64,000 nt of DNA. Origin: Copromyces sp. CBS 386.78. Taxonomy: Eukaryota > Ascomycota > Sordariomycetes > Sordariales > Sordariaceae. The notes under the pieces were generated by a model that saw only the letters and a program-made list of their open reading frames with translations, searched no databases and was not told the DNA's origin. The stretch is from the NCBI GenBank assembly GCA_030685235.1, contig MU839150.1, forward strand, positions 173,181-237,180, written 5' to 3'. Every line of letters begins with the position of its first letter. Position 1 is the stretch's first letter. The position numbers were made by a program, and so were the translations under genes. This document shows, in pieces, positions 13,401-25,100 of the stretch.

Positions 13401-13858
13401 TTATAATTACTATTATATACGCTAAAATTATTAGAACTCTAAGAAATCCTATATTATATTTAGGTTGGGAGTAAGGCCGGATATTTTAATAATTATAGTA
13501 GTTTGGGTGAACGGTTAGCGGGTAAATGTGAAAGCGGGGTGAGATTGGCGAGCGGCGTAGTAGTAATCGCGGGAGTGTAATAGTAGGTAAAAGAGAGAAG
13601 TAATAGGAGGGGGGGGGTAATAATTGTAATAGCTGTACTAGAAGGTTAAGCGATAGGGGGGATATTTATAATACGATATAATAATAATTGAAGGAGGAAA
13701 GAGGAGGAGGAGGAAGAGAAAGGAGAGATTTGTAGATAGATGAGATACGTACCGCGCAATTAGAAGGGAGGGAGGTTTATCGTCTAATATTTGGGATATA
13801 TGTAATTTGTTACGGCTATATATTTAGCTATCTAATTGGGGGAGAAGGGGGGGGCTAA

Positions 13859-14089
13859 TATTATAGGGCTAATACCCGTAGCTATGTGTTTAGCAATCGC
13901 TAGGCGAACTGCCGTACCGGTAACGCTGCCGTACCGGCAACCCCCCATAGCCCGTACACTGTACATCCCTTAAAAAGGACAGCTGGCTAGCCGCTTGCTC
14001 TGTAGGCGACCTTCCTCTCTTTCTTTCCTCGTAGAACCTTATCGATCGTTTAGGCCAGCACTTGTGCCAATTGTACTGCACCCCTTACA
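13859..14089 (+). repeat. Element B 3' LTR (231 bp)
   Basis: Direct repeat of 6200-6430, starting TATTATAGGGC (former TG now TA) and ending CCTTACA. Here the inner (left) half is RIP-converted and the outer (right) half keeps sites such as CCAATTGTACTGCACC. It is preceded by a purine-rich run and followed by the duplicated CCTAT. Confidence 0.92.
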
Positions 14090-14094
14090 CCTAT

Positions 14095-14900
14095 TCGAAC
14101 GCTTAGGAACGACCCTTCTATATAGTACAATTTATTATCCGCAAATTAACGGATAAAGTAAACGTATGAACTTCGTTATTAAATTTACGTTTAAATATTA
14201 TATTAATATATTAAAAGATCCAAGTCTATAGCCAATAGCGATTCCCGCCTTAGTATTTAAAATTAATAATATAAAAGCCGCCGTTATAAACTTTATACCT
14301 AATAAAGTTATTATAAGATTTATATTTAATAATATAATTGATATCGTATTAGGATAAGCTAACCGTAAAAACAATCGAAAATTTAAAGGTCTACCTTTAC
14401 CTATCGCTAGAATCGCCGTTAACGATATAATCGCGATTTCGGCTATATTAATAAAGAAATACTTTAATTAAAGCCGTCTCCCTAAATTTTTCGAAGTTAA
14501 TGATAAAGTTATATTTAAATTTTATTAAAATTATAATATACTTAAGGCGGCTATACTAAGGAAGAAATTGGGGCAATAATTCGTTAGCCTATTTAGAATC
14601 CTAAAACGCGTTAGTTGATTAATATATAGATTCGAATTCCTAAAAGACTAGAAAGTTTACCCTATTATTAATATCGATTATTTAAAACCCGCCCTACTTA
14701 TAGATATTTTTAGGAAATAATTATTAAAGATTAACGAACTTGTGCGTTTAACGGATTACCCGTATAGTATTATTGCTTATAATTAACGAAAGAAAAAATA
14801 CTTATTGGGATTTGAAGGATTTAGAATAGAATATTACGAATAGAGGAAAATCGAAGACGTTAATATAGAAGCCCTTAAGAAGTATAAAGATAGATTATAA
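14095..14900 (+). pseudogene. Element A integrase C-terminus and chromodomain (relic)
   Basis: Continuation of the element A pol after the element B insertion. Decoding gives FERLGTTLLYST, a PQINGQS-type segment near 14145, then KLGQQFV and FRILKRV near 14560-14610 and PVINIDYL near 14665. A chromodomain-like stretch YLLGFEGF with a following Glu-rich helix lies near 14800. TAA/TAG codons interrupt throughout. Confidence 0.8.
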
Positions 14901-15059
14901 CGAGACGGATTTATAATAAAAGAAACGGTATACGTAGTTATAGAATATTGGGGAAATTGACGAGTTCGCGATTAATTAGATGAAGTTAAGTCGGATTTAT
15001 TATAGGGCATGCTTAGTTTAATCTTAGATTTAACGACGGGGATATCGCTTTTTTCGCTT

Positions 15060-15590
15060 TTTGGGGGATATTATTAACGTTTACTAAGTATATACGTGCA
15101 AGGTAGGCACTATGCACCATGCCTTGTATATATAGCTAGTACGTGATGTACGTTGTGTAGTACTTTAGTATTACATCACAGAATACATCACAGATTGTAC
15201 GCATTTGCATTGCCTTGTTATGCCTACGGCATTAACAGCTGGGCTGCCTACACTGCCTGCCTGCATGCGGAATTTTTAGATGAACAAAAACCAAGGTGCC
15301 TTGTCTAAGTTACTCCCAGTTACGTACGGTCTAGTCGCGACTGTGGCGTTCCGTCATTAATGGTCCAAGAATCCCAGCCGACCTTTTCATGTACACTCGC
15401 TGCGCGCGCCGCAGCTCTCTCCCACTTCCCCGCTACCCCTTCTCTCTCTTCCCATTCTTTGCTTCTTTCTGTCAGCTACCTCCCTCCACTTGTACGACAA
15501 GTGACGACGCTGATGAAAAAGAAATAACAACCACTTCCACAACCTCAACAACGACTAGAGCATAACCCAGATCTCATCCCTGTCTCACAT
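15060..15590. other. Boundary from RIP-degraded DNA to gene island; upstream region of the BTB gene
   Basis: Base composition changes between about 15,060 and 15,300 from almost CpA-free AT-rich DNA to ordinary sequence. The segment 15,080-15,200 contains repeated short words (ACATCACAGA, TGCAAGG/TGCACC) and may be the residual 3' LTR of element A. From 15,410 to 15,500 a pyrimidine-rich tract (CTCTCTCCCACTTCCCC and similar) is typical of promoter/5'UTR regions in Neurospora-type fungi and precedes the BTB gene start. Confidence 0.5.
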
Positions 15591-17924
15591 ATGGATCAAC
15601 AAAATTCCCCAGGTCCTGCTGGTGTCTCTGTCACCGCGGAGCCCAGATCATCGAGTTCTAGTTCGGCGAGAGCCAATGATACAATCAACGGCGAGAGCAG
15701 CAACAGTAGCAACAGCACGAGAGATGTTGAAGATATCCTCAACGAATATGGCCAAGGAAGCAACAGCAATAACAGCAGCAACGGAAACGGCAACAGGAAC
15801 GAAGAGGCAGACGCCAATGTCGAGGAAACTGAAAGCCAAAGCGACCCACCTCGAAGGAGAAGGCCGCAGACACTGGGCGATGTGATGAGGGAACCGGGAT
15901 CACGCGCGCCTGATGTCATGGTTTTGGAGTCGATGCCAGAGGAATCGAGTAGCAGGAACAGAGAGGCGGCATTGAATCCGAAGGAGGATCTTTGGATGAG
16001 TACTGCTGATGGGTGAGTCGAGAACTTTCCTCCAGCCTTGTGCGGAAACCGGAGTGACATAGGGTGTGGTGACGGCTGGCAGCATATCTCGGTGGCCGAT
16101 CATTCTTCTGATGTTTGAAGGGCCAATTTTGGACAGTCAGATTTTCCGAGACCAGTTGACAAGAGTGCTGCTAACATGAGACAACCCTGACAGACGATAT
16201 AACTCAACCATTATACCACTTCGGGTGGGAGAGGCGCCCCGGGCGCAAACCTTCTATGTATGTTACACGATCAACCCTGAAGGTTTCTCCAGGCTCACTG
16301 ACTTACCACGCAAATCCAGGTCCATAAGCACATCCTCCTAAAAGTCGAATACTTCGAGAAAGCACTTTGCGGCAACTTCAGAGAATCCGAGACCCAGTCG
16401 ATCGAGCTACCCGAAGAAGACCCGGCAACTTTCCACTACCTGATCGCCTTCTTATACGAAGGGAAATACGAGCCTATTAAGCCTGCGTCGTCAGTTCTTG
16501 TCCCCGACCAACACAAGGGAAAAGGCAAGGATGGTGGCTCTGTAGAAGCAAGCGGCGCTGGCGGCGGAATAGAGTCTGAGACACACAACTCGGACGACTC
16601 CGAGCTAGACACCGACCTCAGCGCCGCTCCTGCCCAACGCCGGCGCGAGCGCCAACGCCGTCGTCAGCAGAGAGAAAGACAGCGGGAATGGGATCGCGTA
16701 AACGGAAAACATCCAGGCCGGCATCGGCCCAACTGCGGATGCCCCCGCTGTGTCGTCGAACCCGGTCCCCCTTGCTGGTCCTGCCATGCGCCGCGATCAC
16801 CAGTACCACCGCCCGGTATCGGGGCCCCGTACACCCCAACCGGAACGAGACCACCGTTTCCACACCCTCCCGGTCCCGAATACCACCACAGACCCTACCT
16901 CGAACGACTTTTGGCGGGCGATGGCGTAGGAGCAGCTGCCGATAGGAGACGTGGCCGCGCAAGACTAGCAGCTCCTCCACCACCACCCCCTCCACCGCCC
17001 CCTCCTCCCGCCAACCAGACTCTACCACCCGCACCACCCGCCGCTCCAGCCTCTTCGTCTTCCTTTTCCAACCAGCCCCCCTCCGACTCCTACCTAACAG
17101 AAGGCAACACCCGCCTCTCCACCCCCGCCGACCTGCGCACCTGGCTTCTCTGCTACGAACACACCTTGTCGGTCTACATTCTCGCCAACAAGTTCCTCCT
17201 AGACGACTTCAAGTCCTCGATCGCGCGGCACGCAGTCGACATGCTTGAGAGCGCGGGGACCGACGCGGCGGTGCCGCAGGTTTTGTTCCTGTGCAAGCGG
17301 CTGTGGGAGGGCCTGCCGGGGAGCGACCCCTTACTCAAAATGGTGTTTGCTAGGGTCGGGTTTTTGCAGCCTTGGAGGAGTAGGAGTGGCGGGTACGTGT
17401 ACGGAAGTTCTGGAAGTGGAAGTGGTAATAGGGGTGGTAATGGTAATGGGGAAAGGAATGAGAATGGAAAAAGACCTCGAGGAAGGGATAGTGGTGAGAG
17501 TATGGGTGGGACGACCGAGAAGGAAATGGACGAGGAGACAGGGGATTGGTTACACCAGAATCCGGAGATTGTCACGGCCGTGTTGATGGAGATGGCGGCA
17601 AGGAGGGAGGAGGATTTCTATCAGACTCAGTACCAAAGTCCTGGGCTTCAAGGGCCACCTGGGATGGGTGGTTATATGGGGATGGCAGGAATGGGAGGAA
17701 TGGGTAGGATGGACGCGGGGGGCAGGTCGTTGCCTAGCATGGAAAGACCATGGGCTGCCGCAGGAGCAGGCGGGGGAAGAACAGCTGGGACGCCAGGAGG
17801 GCTGGGGGATATGGGTGGAGGAGGACCATTGCCGTGGGTGAATCATTGGGAACCGATCAGGCCGAATACTTTGAGACCTGGGCCTATGGCTCACCATCAT
17901 CATTGGCCGTTTGGTGGTAGGTGA
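15591..17924 (+). CDS. BTB/POZ-domain protein with a Cys cluster and Pro-rich linker
   Basis: Three exons: 15591-16012, 16194-16257 and 16320-17924, giving 696 residues. Introns are 181 bp (GTGAGT, branch CTAAC, CAG) and 62 bp (GTATGT, branch CTGAC, CAG). Without splicing the frame stops at 16016. The N-terminal 130 residues are Ser/Asn/Glu-rich and probably disordered. A BTB-like core follows at about 134-222, with RYNSTIIPLRVG, FYVHKHILLKVEYFEKAL and FHYLIAFLYEGKY. An inserted basic segment then carries C301-x-C303-x2-C306-x7-C314-x2-C317-H318, followed by a poly-Pro run. A second alpha-helical part with LSVYILANKFLLDDFK resembles the region following BTB in fungal proteins of this class. 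The tail is Gly-rich and ends HHHHWPFGGR. The partner is unknown; the family usually mediates protein-protein interaction. The gene is convergent with trm82 across 200 bp. Confidence 0.85.
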
Positions 17925-18124
17925 GCGGGGCTAAACTAGGAGAAGGGACGGGAGTTGATGCTCTGATCAAAGAGGATATGTGCGATATAAGACGTATATT
18001 GGTCGGGTTGGGCAGAGATGTGCCAATGGGCGATCAGATCGAAAGGAATCCAGCGATCACGAACGATGTAGGCCTAAGGTGTACTCTAGTCAATTTTATC
18101 TATCCGGCAATTTCTTCCACAAAC

Positions 18125-19886
18125 CTACTCGTCATCCTTATTCGTCTTCCTCAAGCTCTCTGTGGTGTACAAAAGCTTCTGCAAATCTTGGGGAGTCAAG
18201 TTGCTGTCGTCCTCGGCCGCTTCAGTGACCTTGAGACCACCAGCAGTCACCTTCCAGCTCGCCTCGGAATCGCCAAACGACAGAGCGAGGATGGACGACA
18301 CACCGCCGTTGTTGGCCTCTTCCTCCTGGGTCTCGGACGAAGTGTTGGGATCAATGGACACGATGAGCTTGGACTCGGCCTTGAGGTACTCGACATCTAG
18401 CGGGGTGCCGAGGAGGGAGAGGGTTTGCGTGTGTTGAAGGGTGTTGTCGGAAGTGAGTGTATAAATTAGAAGAAGGGGGATGCTGCATTTCTGTTAGCCG
18501 TTGCACCCAAGACGATGGTTTTCAAAAGGGATGGATGACATACCGTTCGCAAATCACAAAGATCTGCGTCTTCTCTCCCTGCTGAACATCGAAAATCCTC
18601 GTCACAGCAACCTTGGTGACCTTCTCCGTCTCCTCGGGGGCAAGCGCCTTCTTGACCTCCGCCAACACCGGCGCCTTACCCAGCAGCTTCGCGCTGACCC
18701 AGTCCCACACAAACAGATCATCATCACCGCCGCCGCTGATCAACACATCGCTGCGCTTCTCTGGAATGCATACCCGGCTCACAAACTCATCATGGCCCAG
18801 CAGGAAACCCTCGATCACGTGCGCCTGCGGGATGCCACGGCTCACGCGAATGTGCTCGTCCCTGTCGGCCGTGATGATGTACGTCCGGCCGGGGTGGGCC
18901 GGGTGTACGGCCACGGCCACTGAGGTGAGCATGGAGACGTGGCCCAGCTGGAGCGTGTGCTCGAACTGCGAGGCCTGCAGGGCGGCGGCGAGCTTGGCCG
19001 CCTTCTGGCGCTCCAGGCAGCGCTTCTGGTTTTCCAGCGCCTTGAGGTTGCGGAGCGTGTGCACGGTGAGCTCGTTGGCTTGCGGCTTGACGGAGAGCGA
19101 TTGGGCCTTGGCGACGTCGGTGGTGGGAGGAGAAGGAGGAACGGCGGGAGTGGCCGGGGCGGAGGGGGTAGGTTCGGGGGTGGCGACCTCGGAAGTGGTG
19201 GTGGTGGTAGCAGCAGCAGCCGTGGGCTCGGAGGGGTTGAAGAGAAGAGGAAGGGAAAAGACGTCGCCGAACTTGTCGGCCGAGAGGATGGTCTTGTTGT
19301 CCGGGGTAAGGGCGAGAGCGCAAGGCCGCTTGGGCATGGCTCTTTGGCTCAGCTGCTTGAGGTTTCCGGCTCCATCGTGCTCAAAGACCCAGATGGTCTT
19401 GTCGGATCCGGTGATGGCAACGAGATGACGGCCGTTGGTGGTGAGGTACATGCCCTGCACAAAGGGCTTCTCGAGCACAGCCTTGTTGTTCTTTGCCCAA
19501 CCGCCCTCGGTCTTTTGCTTCTGCTTTTGCCGCCTGCTGCGTCTGTTGGCTTCTTGGTTCTGGCCTTCAGACTTGGCTTCAGTTTGGCCCTCAGTGGCCT
19601 CCTCCTTGGATTCCTTCTTGCTCTCTCCCGTAACAGCCACCACCTCGCCATCTTCCACTTTCCTCTTCTTAGCAGGGGGTCCTTCTGGAGCGGGTGACTC
19701 TTCGACCTCTACGGTAGGAGCCGGGGTCTCACTCTCGGCTTTCTCTTCGTTGGTCTCTTGCTGCTTGACGGGGTACTTCCACACTGAGATGGGTTCGAAG
19801 CTGGAGTTGAATGAGTGAATGTTGCTCCCGCGAGCGGCAAAGACGATGTCGTCGCACACTTTGAGGACGTGAAATGGTAAAGCCAT
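18125..19886 (-). CDS. trm82: tRNA (guanine-N7)-methyltransferase non-catalytic WD40 subunit
   Basis: Two exons on the minus strand, 19886-18544 and 18482-18125, encode 566 residues. The 61-bp intron has GTATGT, a CTAAC branch and CAG, and joins ICE-R to IPLLLIYTLTSDN. The protein has the Trm82/WDR4 layout: an N-terminal blade (MALPFHVLKVCDDIVFAARG), a charged Lys/Glu-rich insertion at about 45-130, blades with GRHLVAITGSDKTIWVFEHD, ALTPDNKTILSADKFGDVFSLPL, IITADRDEHIRVS and LISGGGDDDLFVWDW, and an acidic C-terminus. Trm82 stabilises the catalytic Trm8 in forming m7G46 in tRNA variable loops, mainly in the nucleus. The long low-complexity insertions (Thr/Pro/Ala run near 228-265) are common in filamentous fungi. 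It shares a 634-bp intergenic region with divergent rpp0. Confidence 0.92.
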
Positions 19887-20520
19887 TGCGATGACGTTGG
19901 TATTAGAGGCTGTTGGCGGTGGATATCAACTTCAATGCTGAGGTCAAGCAAAGTGAGATTGAGTGCAGTTGCCGCTGATTTTTGAGTGTGATCCTGTGAG
20001 GTATTAGTAAAGGACTATTGATACATGACAAAGGCAATACAAACTTGATATTCGGAGTTGTGATGCAGCCTTACTCCAGGTAGTCACTGCAGTGGTTGAT
20101 GAGTTCAAGTGAACTTTGAGAAAGTCTCGAACTGACTTGTTTGCTGAGCCACATGTGGCTGTACGGTAGACGAACCATTCACTGCAGCTTGATTGAGGCT
20201 CATGCGATTTTGACGATTTCATTTGTACCGGGGTACCTGTCAAGACCCCATTCACAGAAACAATGCGGGGTCGGAGAGCTTGTTTCTGGCTGCGTGATTG
20301 GTTGGCCCCACCCAAGCCCTAGCACCCCGACGGCAGCACGGGCCACATTCACCCTCGCTTCCCACAGACGGATCAACCAAGTCAATTGCGCGCGCCCGAA
20401 ATTTTGTCCGGCTTCCAGAATCTCTCCTCCGGTCACCATACCAACTCCAATTTCACCACCAAATCAATCAAGAGAACTCCTCTTGCCCTTAAACATCCTG
20501 CCTTCGTGCTAAAAGAAGAT
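19887..20520. promoter_or_regulatory. Shared divergent intergenic region of trm82 and rpp0
   Basis: 634 bp lie between the two divergent start codons. The rpp0-proximal part is C-rich (CCCACCCAAGCCCTAGCACC near 20308), and a pyrimidine/AC-rich leader precedes ATG at 20521. No TATA box is obvious for either gene. Both neighbours serve translation, so co-regulation is plausible but not shown. Confidence 0.5.
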
Positions 20521-21583
20521 ATGGGGGGCAAGTCTGCTAACAAGGCCGGTTACTTCGACAAGCTGAAGGGCTTGTTGGAGGATTACCGGTCCATCTTCAT
20601 CGTCTCCGTCGACAATGTCAGCTCTCAGCAGATGCACGAGATCCGTCAGTCTCTCCGCGGTGAGGCTGTCGTCTTGATGGGCAAGAACACCATGGTACGT
20701 TGTCGCAAGATTGTCGCGATCCCGGAAAACCCAGATGTTAACGTCCTTTACTACAGGTTCGCCGTGCCCTCAAGACCTTCGTCGTCGACACCCCCGAGTA
20801 CGAGCGTCTCCTCCCCTTCGTCAAGGGCAACGTTGGTTTCGTCTTCACCAACGGCGACCTCAAGGAGGTCCGTGACAAGATCCTCGCCAACAAGGTCGCT
20901 GCCCCCGCTCGTGCTGGTGCCGTCGCCCCTGCCGATGTCTGGGTCCCCGCTGGCAACACCGGTATGGAACCCGGCAAGACCTCTTTCTTCCAGGCCCTCG
21001 GTGTCCCCACCAAGATCGCTCGTGGTACCATTGAAATCACCACCGATCTCAAGCTCGTTGAGGCTGGTGTCAAGGTCGGCCCCTCTGAGGCTACCCTGTT
21101 GAACATGCTCAACATCTCTCCCTTCACCTACGGTATGGGCATCGCTCAGGTCTACGACCAGGGCAACACCTTCTCCTCCGATGTCCTCGACATCTCCGAG
21201 GAGCAGCTCCTCAAGGCTTTCTCCTCTGCCATCACCACCATTGCCAGCCTCTCGCTCGCTCTCAACTTCCCCACCCTCCCCTCCGTCATCCACTCCGTCG
21301 TCAACGCCTACAAGAAGGTCCTTGCCGTCGCTGTCGAGACCGAGATCAGCTGGCCCGAGATCGAGGAGCTCAAGGATCGCATTGCCAACCCCGATGCCTA
21401 TGCTTCCGCCGCTCCCGCCGCTTCCACCGAGGCTGCCCCTGCCGCTGGCAAGGCTGAGGAGAAGGAGGAGGAGAAGGAGGAGTCTGATGAGGATGATGGC
21501 GGCTTCGGCGGTCTCTTGTGCGTATTCCTTCATACAGTCCCTTGCTACGTGGCGTCAAAGCTAACTGGTTCTGTAGCGACTAA
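20521..21583 (+). CDS. rpp0: 60S acidic ribosomal protein P0 (stalk base, uL10)
   Basis: Three exons, 20521-20694, 20757-21517 and 21577-21583, give 313 residues, the usual length for fungal P0. Intron 1 (62 bp, GTACGT...CAG) follows GKNTM; intron 2 (59 bp, GTGCGT, branch CTAAC, TAG) sits within the last codons, so the third exon supplies only C-GAC-TAA. Splicing yields the canonical C-terminus [15 protein letters not shown], shared by the P-proteins, whereas reading through would destroy it. The N-terminus [20 protein letters not shown] and the segment [16 protein letters not shown] are typical uL10 rRNA-binding sequence; an Ala-rich hinge lies at about 275-292. P0 anchors P1/P2 dimers and recruits elongation factors. 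Codon use is strongly C-ending, as expected for a highly expressed gene. The ATG at 20521 is chosen over in-frame upstream codons by homology. Confidence 0.96.
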
Positions 21584-22125
21584 ATGTCTCCCTGACTTCT
21601 TGATTGAAGTGCTGGGAGAGCGGCAAAGTTGGTTTAGGTTGGGTAAAGAGACGAATAATCTTGGCCCCCAGCTACATAGATCATATGCTGCTCAATCAAG
21701 CACATCATATTGGTGGTCTCCTTCTGATGAGTCTGTTTGCAATCTTGATGAAACTGTGCGGGTACATGTGAAAATGTCCTGCTTGTTTTCTCATACCCAT
21801 CAGGTTAGTCTTGTTCGCTTTTGTTCCTCCTAGCACCCCTCCTGCCTTGCCTTGCTGTGTCAATGATGAGAAAAAATCAAAGAGCTTTTTAACCCTGATT
21901 ATCATTGATGAAAACCCATCACAAACAACTACTTTCTGAGACACTCTCAACACCCCGAATTTTGTTCTGCTCTACAAATTTCATATAAGTGGGGTATCCA
22001 GAGGCTAACTCTACTTTTCCAGATGCATCCAGATTCGTCAAATACCTTTCTCAATAAAATCCTTGAACAAACCAAACTATTTTTCCAATCCTACACATTT
22101 GTGACCGTGACCCCAAAACGCATGT
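21584..22125. other. Convergent 3' region between rpp0 and msh1
   Basis: 542 bp with no supported gene. It holds the 3'UTRs of rpp0 and msh1. AT-rich patches such as CTCAATAAAATCC near 22051 could serve as polyadenylation signals. Open frames running on from rpp0 reflect an unspliced last intron and are not separate genes. Confidence 0.6.
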
Positions 22126-25100
22126 TTACCGTGACTCCGAGGCTACAACTCCCTGAGCGGCTAACACTTGCTCGGCGATCTTGATTGCCGGCTCTGGCAG
22201 TCCAGCCAGGCGAGCTACCTTCAGAGCATGACTTTGCCTGTTCGTGCCCTTGCGCAGCTTGTGCACATAGACAAACCCACCGCTCTCATCCTCTTCCACA
22301 TCCGTGCAGTACATGGCCACGCCGCCATTCGCACTGCTCGAACCATTCTCAACCATCAACCCCTGCTCCCTCACCATATCCCCAACCGCATGAAAATGCG
22401 TCGCAAACAACCCCCGACACTTGTTGACCGTCAAGAGATGATGCAGACTCGCAAACGCCACAGCCGTGCCGTCCTCTGGCGTTGTCCCCCTTCCAATCTC
22501 ATCCATAATCACAAAGCTCCTCGGCGTCGCCTGCCTCAATATCGCCGCCGTCTCCATCATCTCCACCATGAACGTACTCTGGTCCGCATACAAGTTATCC
22601 GCCGACCCGACCCTTGAGAAGATCGCATCGACAATACCCAGCTCCGCAAAATCAGCAGGGACATAACACCCCATCTGCGCCAGAATAGTGATCAAAGCAT
22701 TCTGCCTCAGGAAAGTGCTCTTACCAGCCATGTTCGGTCCGGTAATCAACCATATCCTCCCCTGCCCGGGTGACCCAACCAAACAATCGTTTTTCTGAAA
22801 CGTCATCCCGCGCGAGAGGAGGGAGGGTTCAACGGTGGGGTGTCTCCCTCCCACGATCACCGTTTTTGGGGTTCCCTTCCCATTTTCCCGAGAGTCATGC
22901 AAAACAGGCCGAACAAGATTCTGCTCCGTCGCCAGCCGGGCCAAAGATGTGGCGATGTCGAGCTCGTCAAGCACCAAAGCGTTGCGGCGCAGTTTGATGA
23001 GTAACGTTACGACGTTTGACCGTAAAGAGGAGAAGAGGGCAGTTTCTTCGGAGCGGATGCGCAGGCGCACGTGGTCGAGCGATTCGCCGAGGGAGGTCCA
23101 GAGGGGGTGGTGGAAGGTGCGGGTGGTGCGGGTGGCGGTGAGGGTGCGTAGGGTTGAGAGGGATTCGGGTTCTGGCTCTGCTGGTTCGGGGACGGGTTCG
23201 GCGTCGGTGTCAGCGGTGTCCGGGATGAGGTCGGAGACGACCTCGGAAACGGCGTCCAAGGGGTCGGACAAGCTGCTGCTGCTATTGCTGTTGCTGGATG
23301 TTCTAGTGCGACGACTCGTTCCTCCCACCGCCGCCGCCAATCTTGCATCCCTCCCTCTAACAACACAAACATGACCCAATCCAGCTTTCCACATAAGCGT
23401 AAGCGTCGGCGCCGCATACCTCGCGCGAAACTCTTCGGTAAGCTTCTCCTTTCGTTCCAGAAGCGACTCCAGCTCGGCATGCAGCTTGGCCAGTGCCCTG
23501 TTGGCTTTGGGCTTCATGATCCAGACCTGGGTATCTTCGCCGTAGTAATTCCGCAGACTCTGTTTCTTGTTGTAGTTGTTGTTATTGTTGTTGTTGTCTT
23601 TCCCCTCCCTTTCTTTTTGGTTTTGGTTTTGGTTTGGGTCTGTTGTTGTTGTTGCTGCTGTTGCTGTTGCTGTCTGTCGGGCTCTGTTACTCCTAGCCGT
23701 AACCCCCTTAGGCAACAACGCCCTCTCATCCTCTTCGGTCCCTTCATCTTTCACAATCTCCTGCGCGAGCGCAAGCATCTCGCCCGTCTCGCTGTCTTCG
23801 AGCTGGTGTTGCTGGACGAGGCCTTCCTCGTCGATGGCGTCCCAGATGCGCTTGGCGAGCTTGAGGGGTTGCTCGAGGCTGATGCGGTCGAGAAGCTTGG
23901 TTAGGCAATCATCATCTTCTTCTTGTGCTGGGTTTTCATCGGGGGAGGAGATGGCGGTTGACTTTAGGTGATTGAAGATGTCCTCGGTGGTTTTGATGGT
24001 GCTGGCGAGCCGGAGGAGGTCGTCGGCGTTGCCGCGGTTGAGAGCGAACTTTTGGACGAGACGCTGAGTGTCGTGGGAACGACGGAGGAGGACGGTGATG
24101 GCGTCGCCGAGGTCGGGGTTGGAGATGAAGCGGGTTGTGAGGTCGAGACGGGCGTTTATTACCGTGAGGGATGTGGAAGGGGCGCCTGAGTTGGTCAGTG
24201 AGTTTGATTTTAGACACTGGTAAAAGGTGGTAAGGGGGTTATCTTACTGAGCCACTCATTAAGCAGTCTCGCACCACTTTTGGTCACCGTCCTTCTGATG
24301 GCATGTAACAAGCTTCCCGCAAAGCGGCCATCCCTTATGGTCTGTTTAATCTCCAAGGACCGCATACTGTTCTTGTCGATAGCCATGATTTCCATGTTAT
24401 CATGGCGTATGGGTGGCTGAAGTTTCATGCTCAGGCCTTGAAGTCGGTCTCTGACATAGTGAAGCAAGACGTTACCTGCCTTGATTTCATCGTCTGTGAA
24501 TCGGATCACTGTTTCTACGGGTATTTTTGCGTCTAGCATCGGCGCCCAGTCCTTGAGGGTTTGGATATCCTCGCCTAGGGGTGAGTAGGTCAAGGGATAT
24601 CTCTCCTCATTCAAGACAGACAGGATATTGTCCCCTTCAGCAGACTCGAGTGCCTTGTCAAGGACTATTTCTCGCGGAGACACCCGCGAGAGGACACTTC
24701 CCAGAGATACTAGACTTGTCTGCTGGGTGTAGAAGTTGCCCGTGGATAAGTCTAGCCATGCTAGACCTATAAGGGACTCCTTGTTTTGTTGGTCTTCTCC
24801 CGAGTTCAAGGCTTCTTGAGAACTCGGGCCTTCGTCTGATTTGGCCGTAGGTAGGTGAATAGCCATGATGTAGTTGTTGGCATACGGATCCATGAAGTTT
24901 TCGTCGATCAGAGTGCCCGGAGTAATAATCCGCGACACTCTGCGATTGTGCATCAAACCACCCGATTTGATCTGTTCTGAAGGGGAATTCTTGTACTCCT
25001 CCGCTATGGCTACATGGCGACTCAGGTCTTGAACTAAGACTTTGAGGTGACGTTCAAGTTGGAAGAAAGGAAACCCAGCCTAGAAGAAGGTCTATGATCA

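Larger units (their letters stand above)
6200..14089 (+). mobile_element. Element B: complete but RIP-degraded Ty3/gypsy chromovirus (7,890 bp)
   Basis: The element is bounded by two 231-bp direct repeats (6200-6430 and 13859-14089) with a 5-bp target duplication CCTAT at 6195-6199 and 14090-14094. It inserted into the integrase of element A: joining 6199 to 14095 restores the A frame through FERLG and the HPQTDG-type segment. Internal order on the plus strand is a gag-like region, protease, RT (YxDD at 9130-9141), RNase H, integrase (about 10900-11500) and chromodomain (about 11870-12010). A 1.8-kb region before the 3' LTR carries a minus-strand frame. A purine-rich run at about 13836-13855, just before the 3' LTR, fits a polypurine tract. 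A MITE interrupts RNase H at 9709-10122. The domain order IN-chromodomain after RT is that of chromoviruses. Confidence 0.92.
1..15060 (+). mobile_element. Element A: RIP-degraded Ty3/gypsy chromovirus, interrupted by later insertions
   Basis: This is an old Ty3/gypsy retroelement on the plus strand. It is made of three pieces, about 1-4861, 5299-6199 and 14095-15060, separated by two younger insertions. Reading through the TAA/TAG codons gives an Asn-rich gag-like stretch near 1130-1300, a reverse transcriptase around 3600-4250, an RNase H tail at 4800-5350, an integrase split at 6199/14090, and a chromodomain-like end near 14780-14890. The strand is extremely AT-rich with few CpA/TpG sites, as expected after RIP. 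The left end and 5' LTR are not in the window or not recognisable. A purine run near 15060-15070 (TTTTTGGGGGATA) may be the polypurine tract, which would put a 3' LTR immediately after it; that boundary is uncertain. No functional protein can be made. Confidence 0.85.

Noticed and set aside
13890..14081. Minus-strand 63-codon frame in the 3' LTR of element B
   Set aside because: Falls inside the LTR; its CpG-rich content is explained by the repeat, and the frame is not kept in the 5' LTR.
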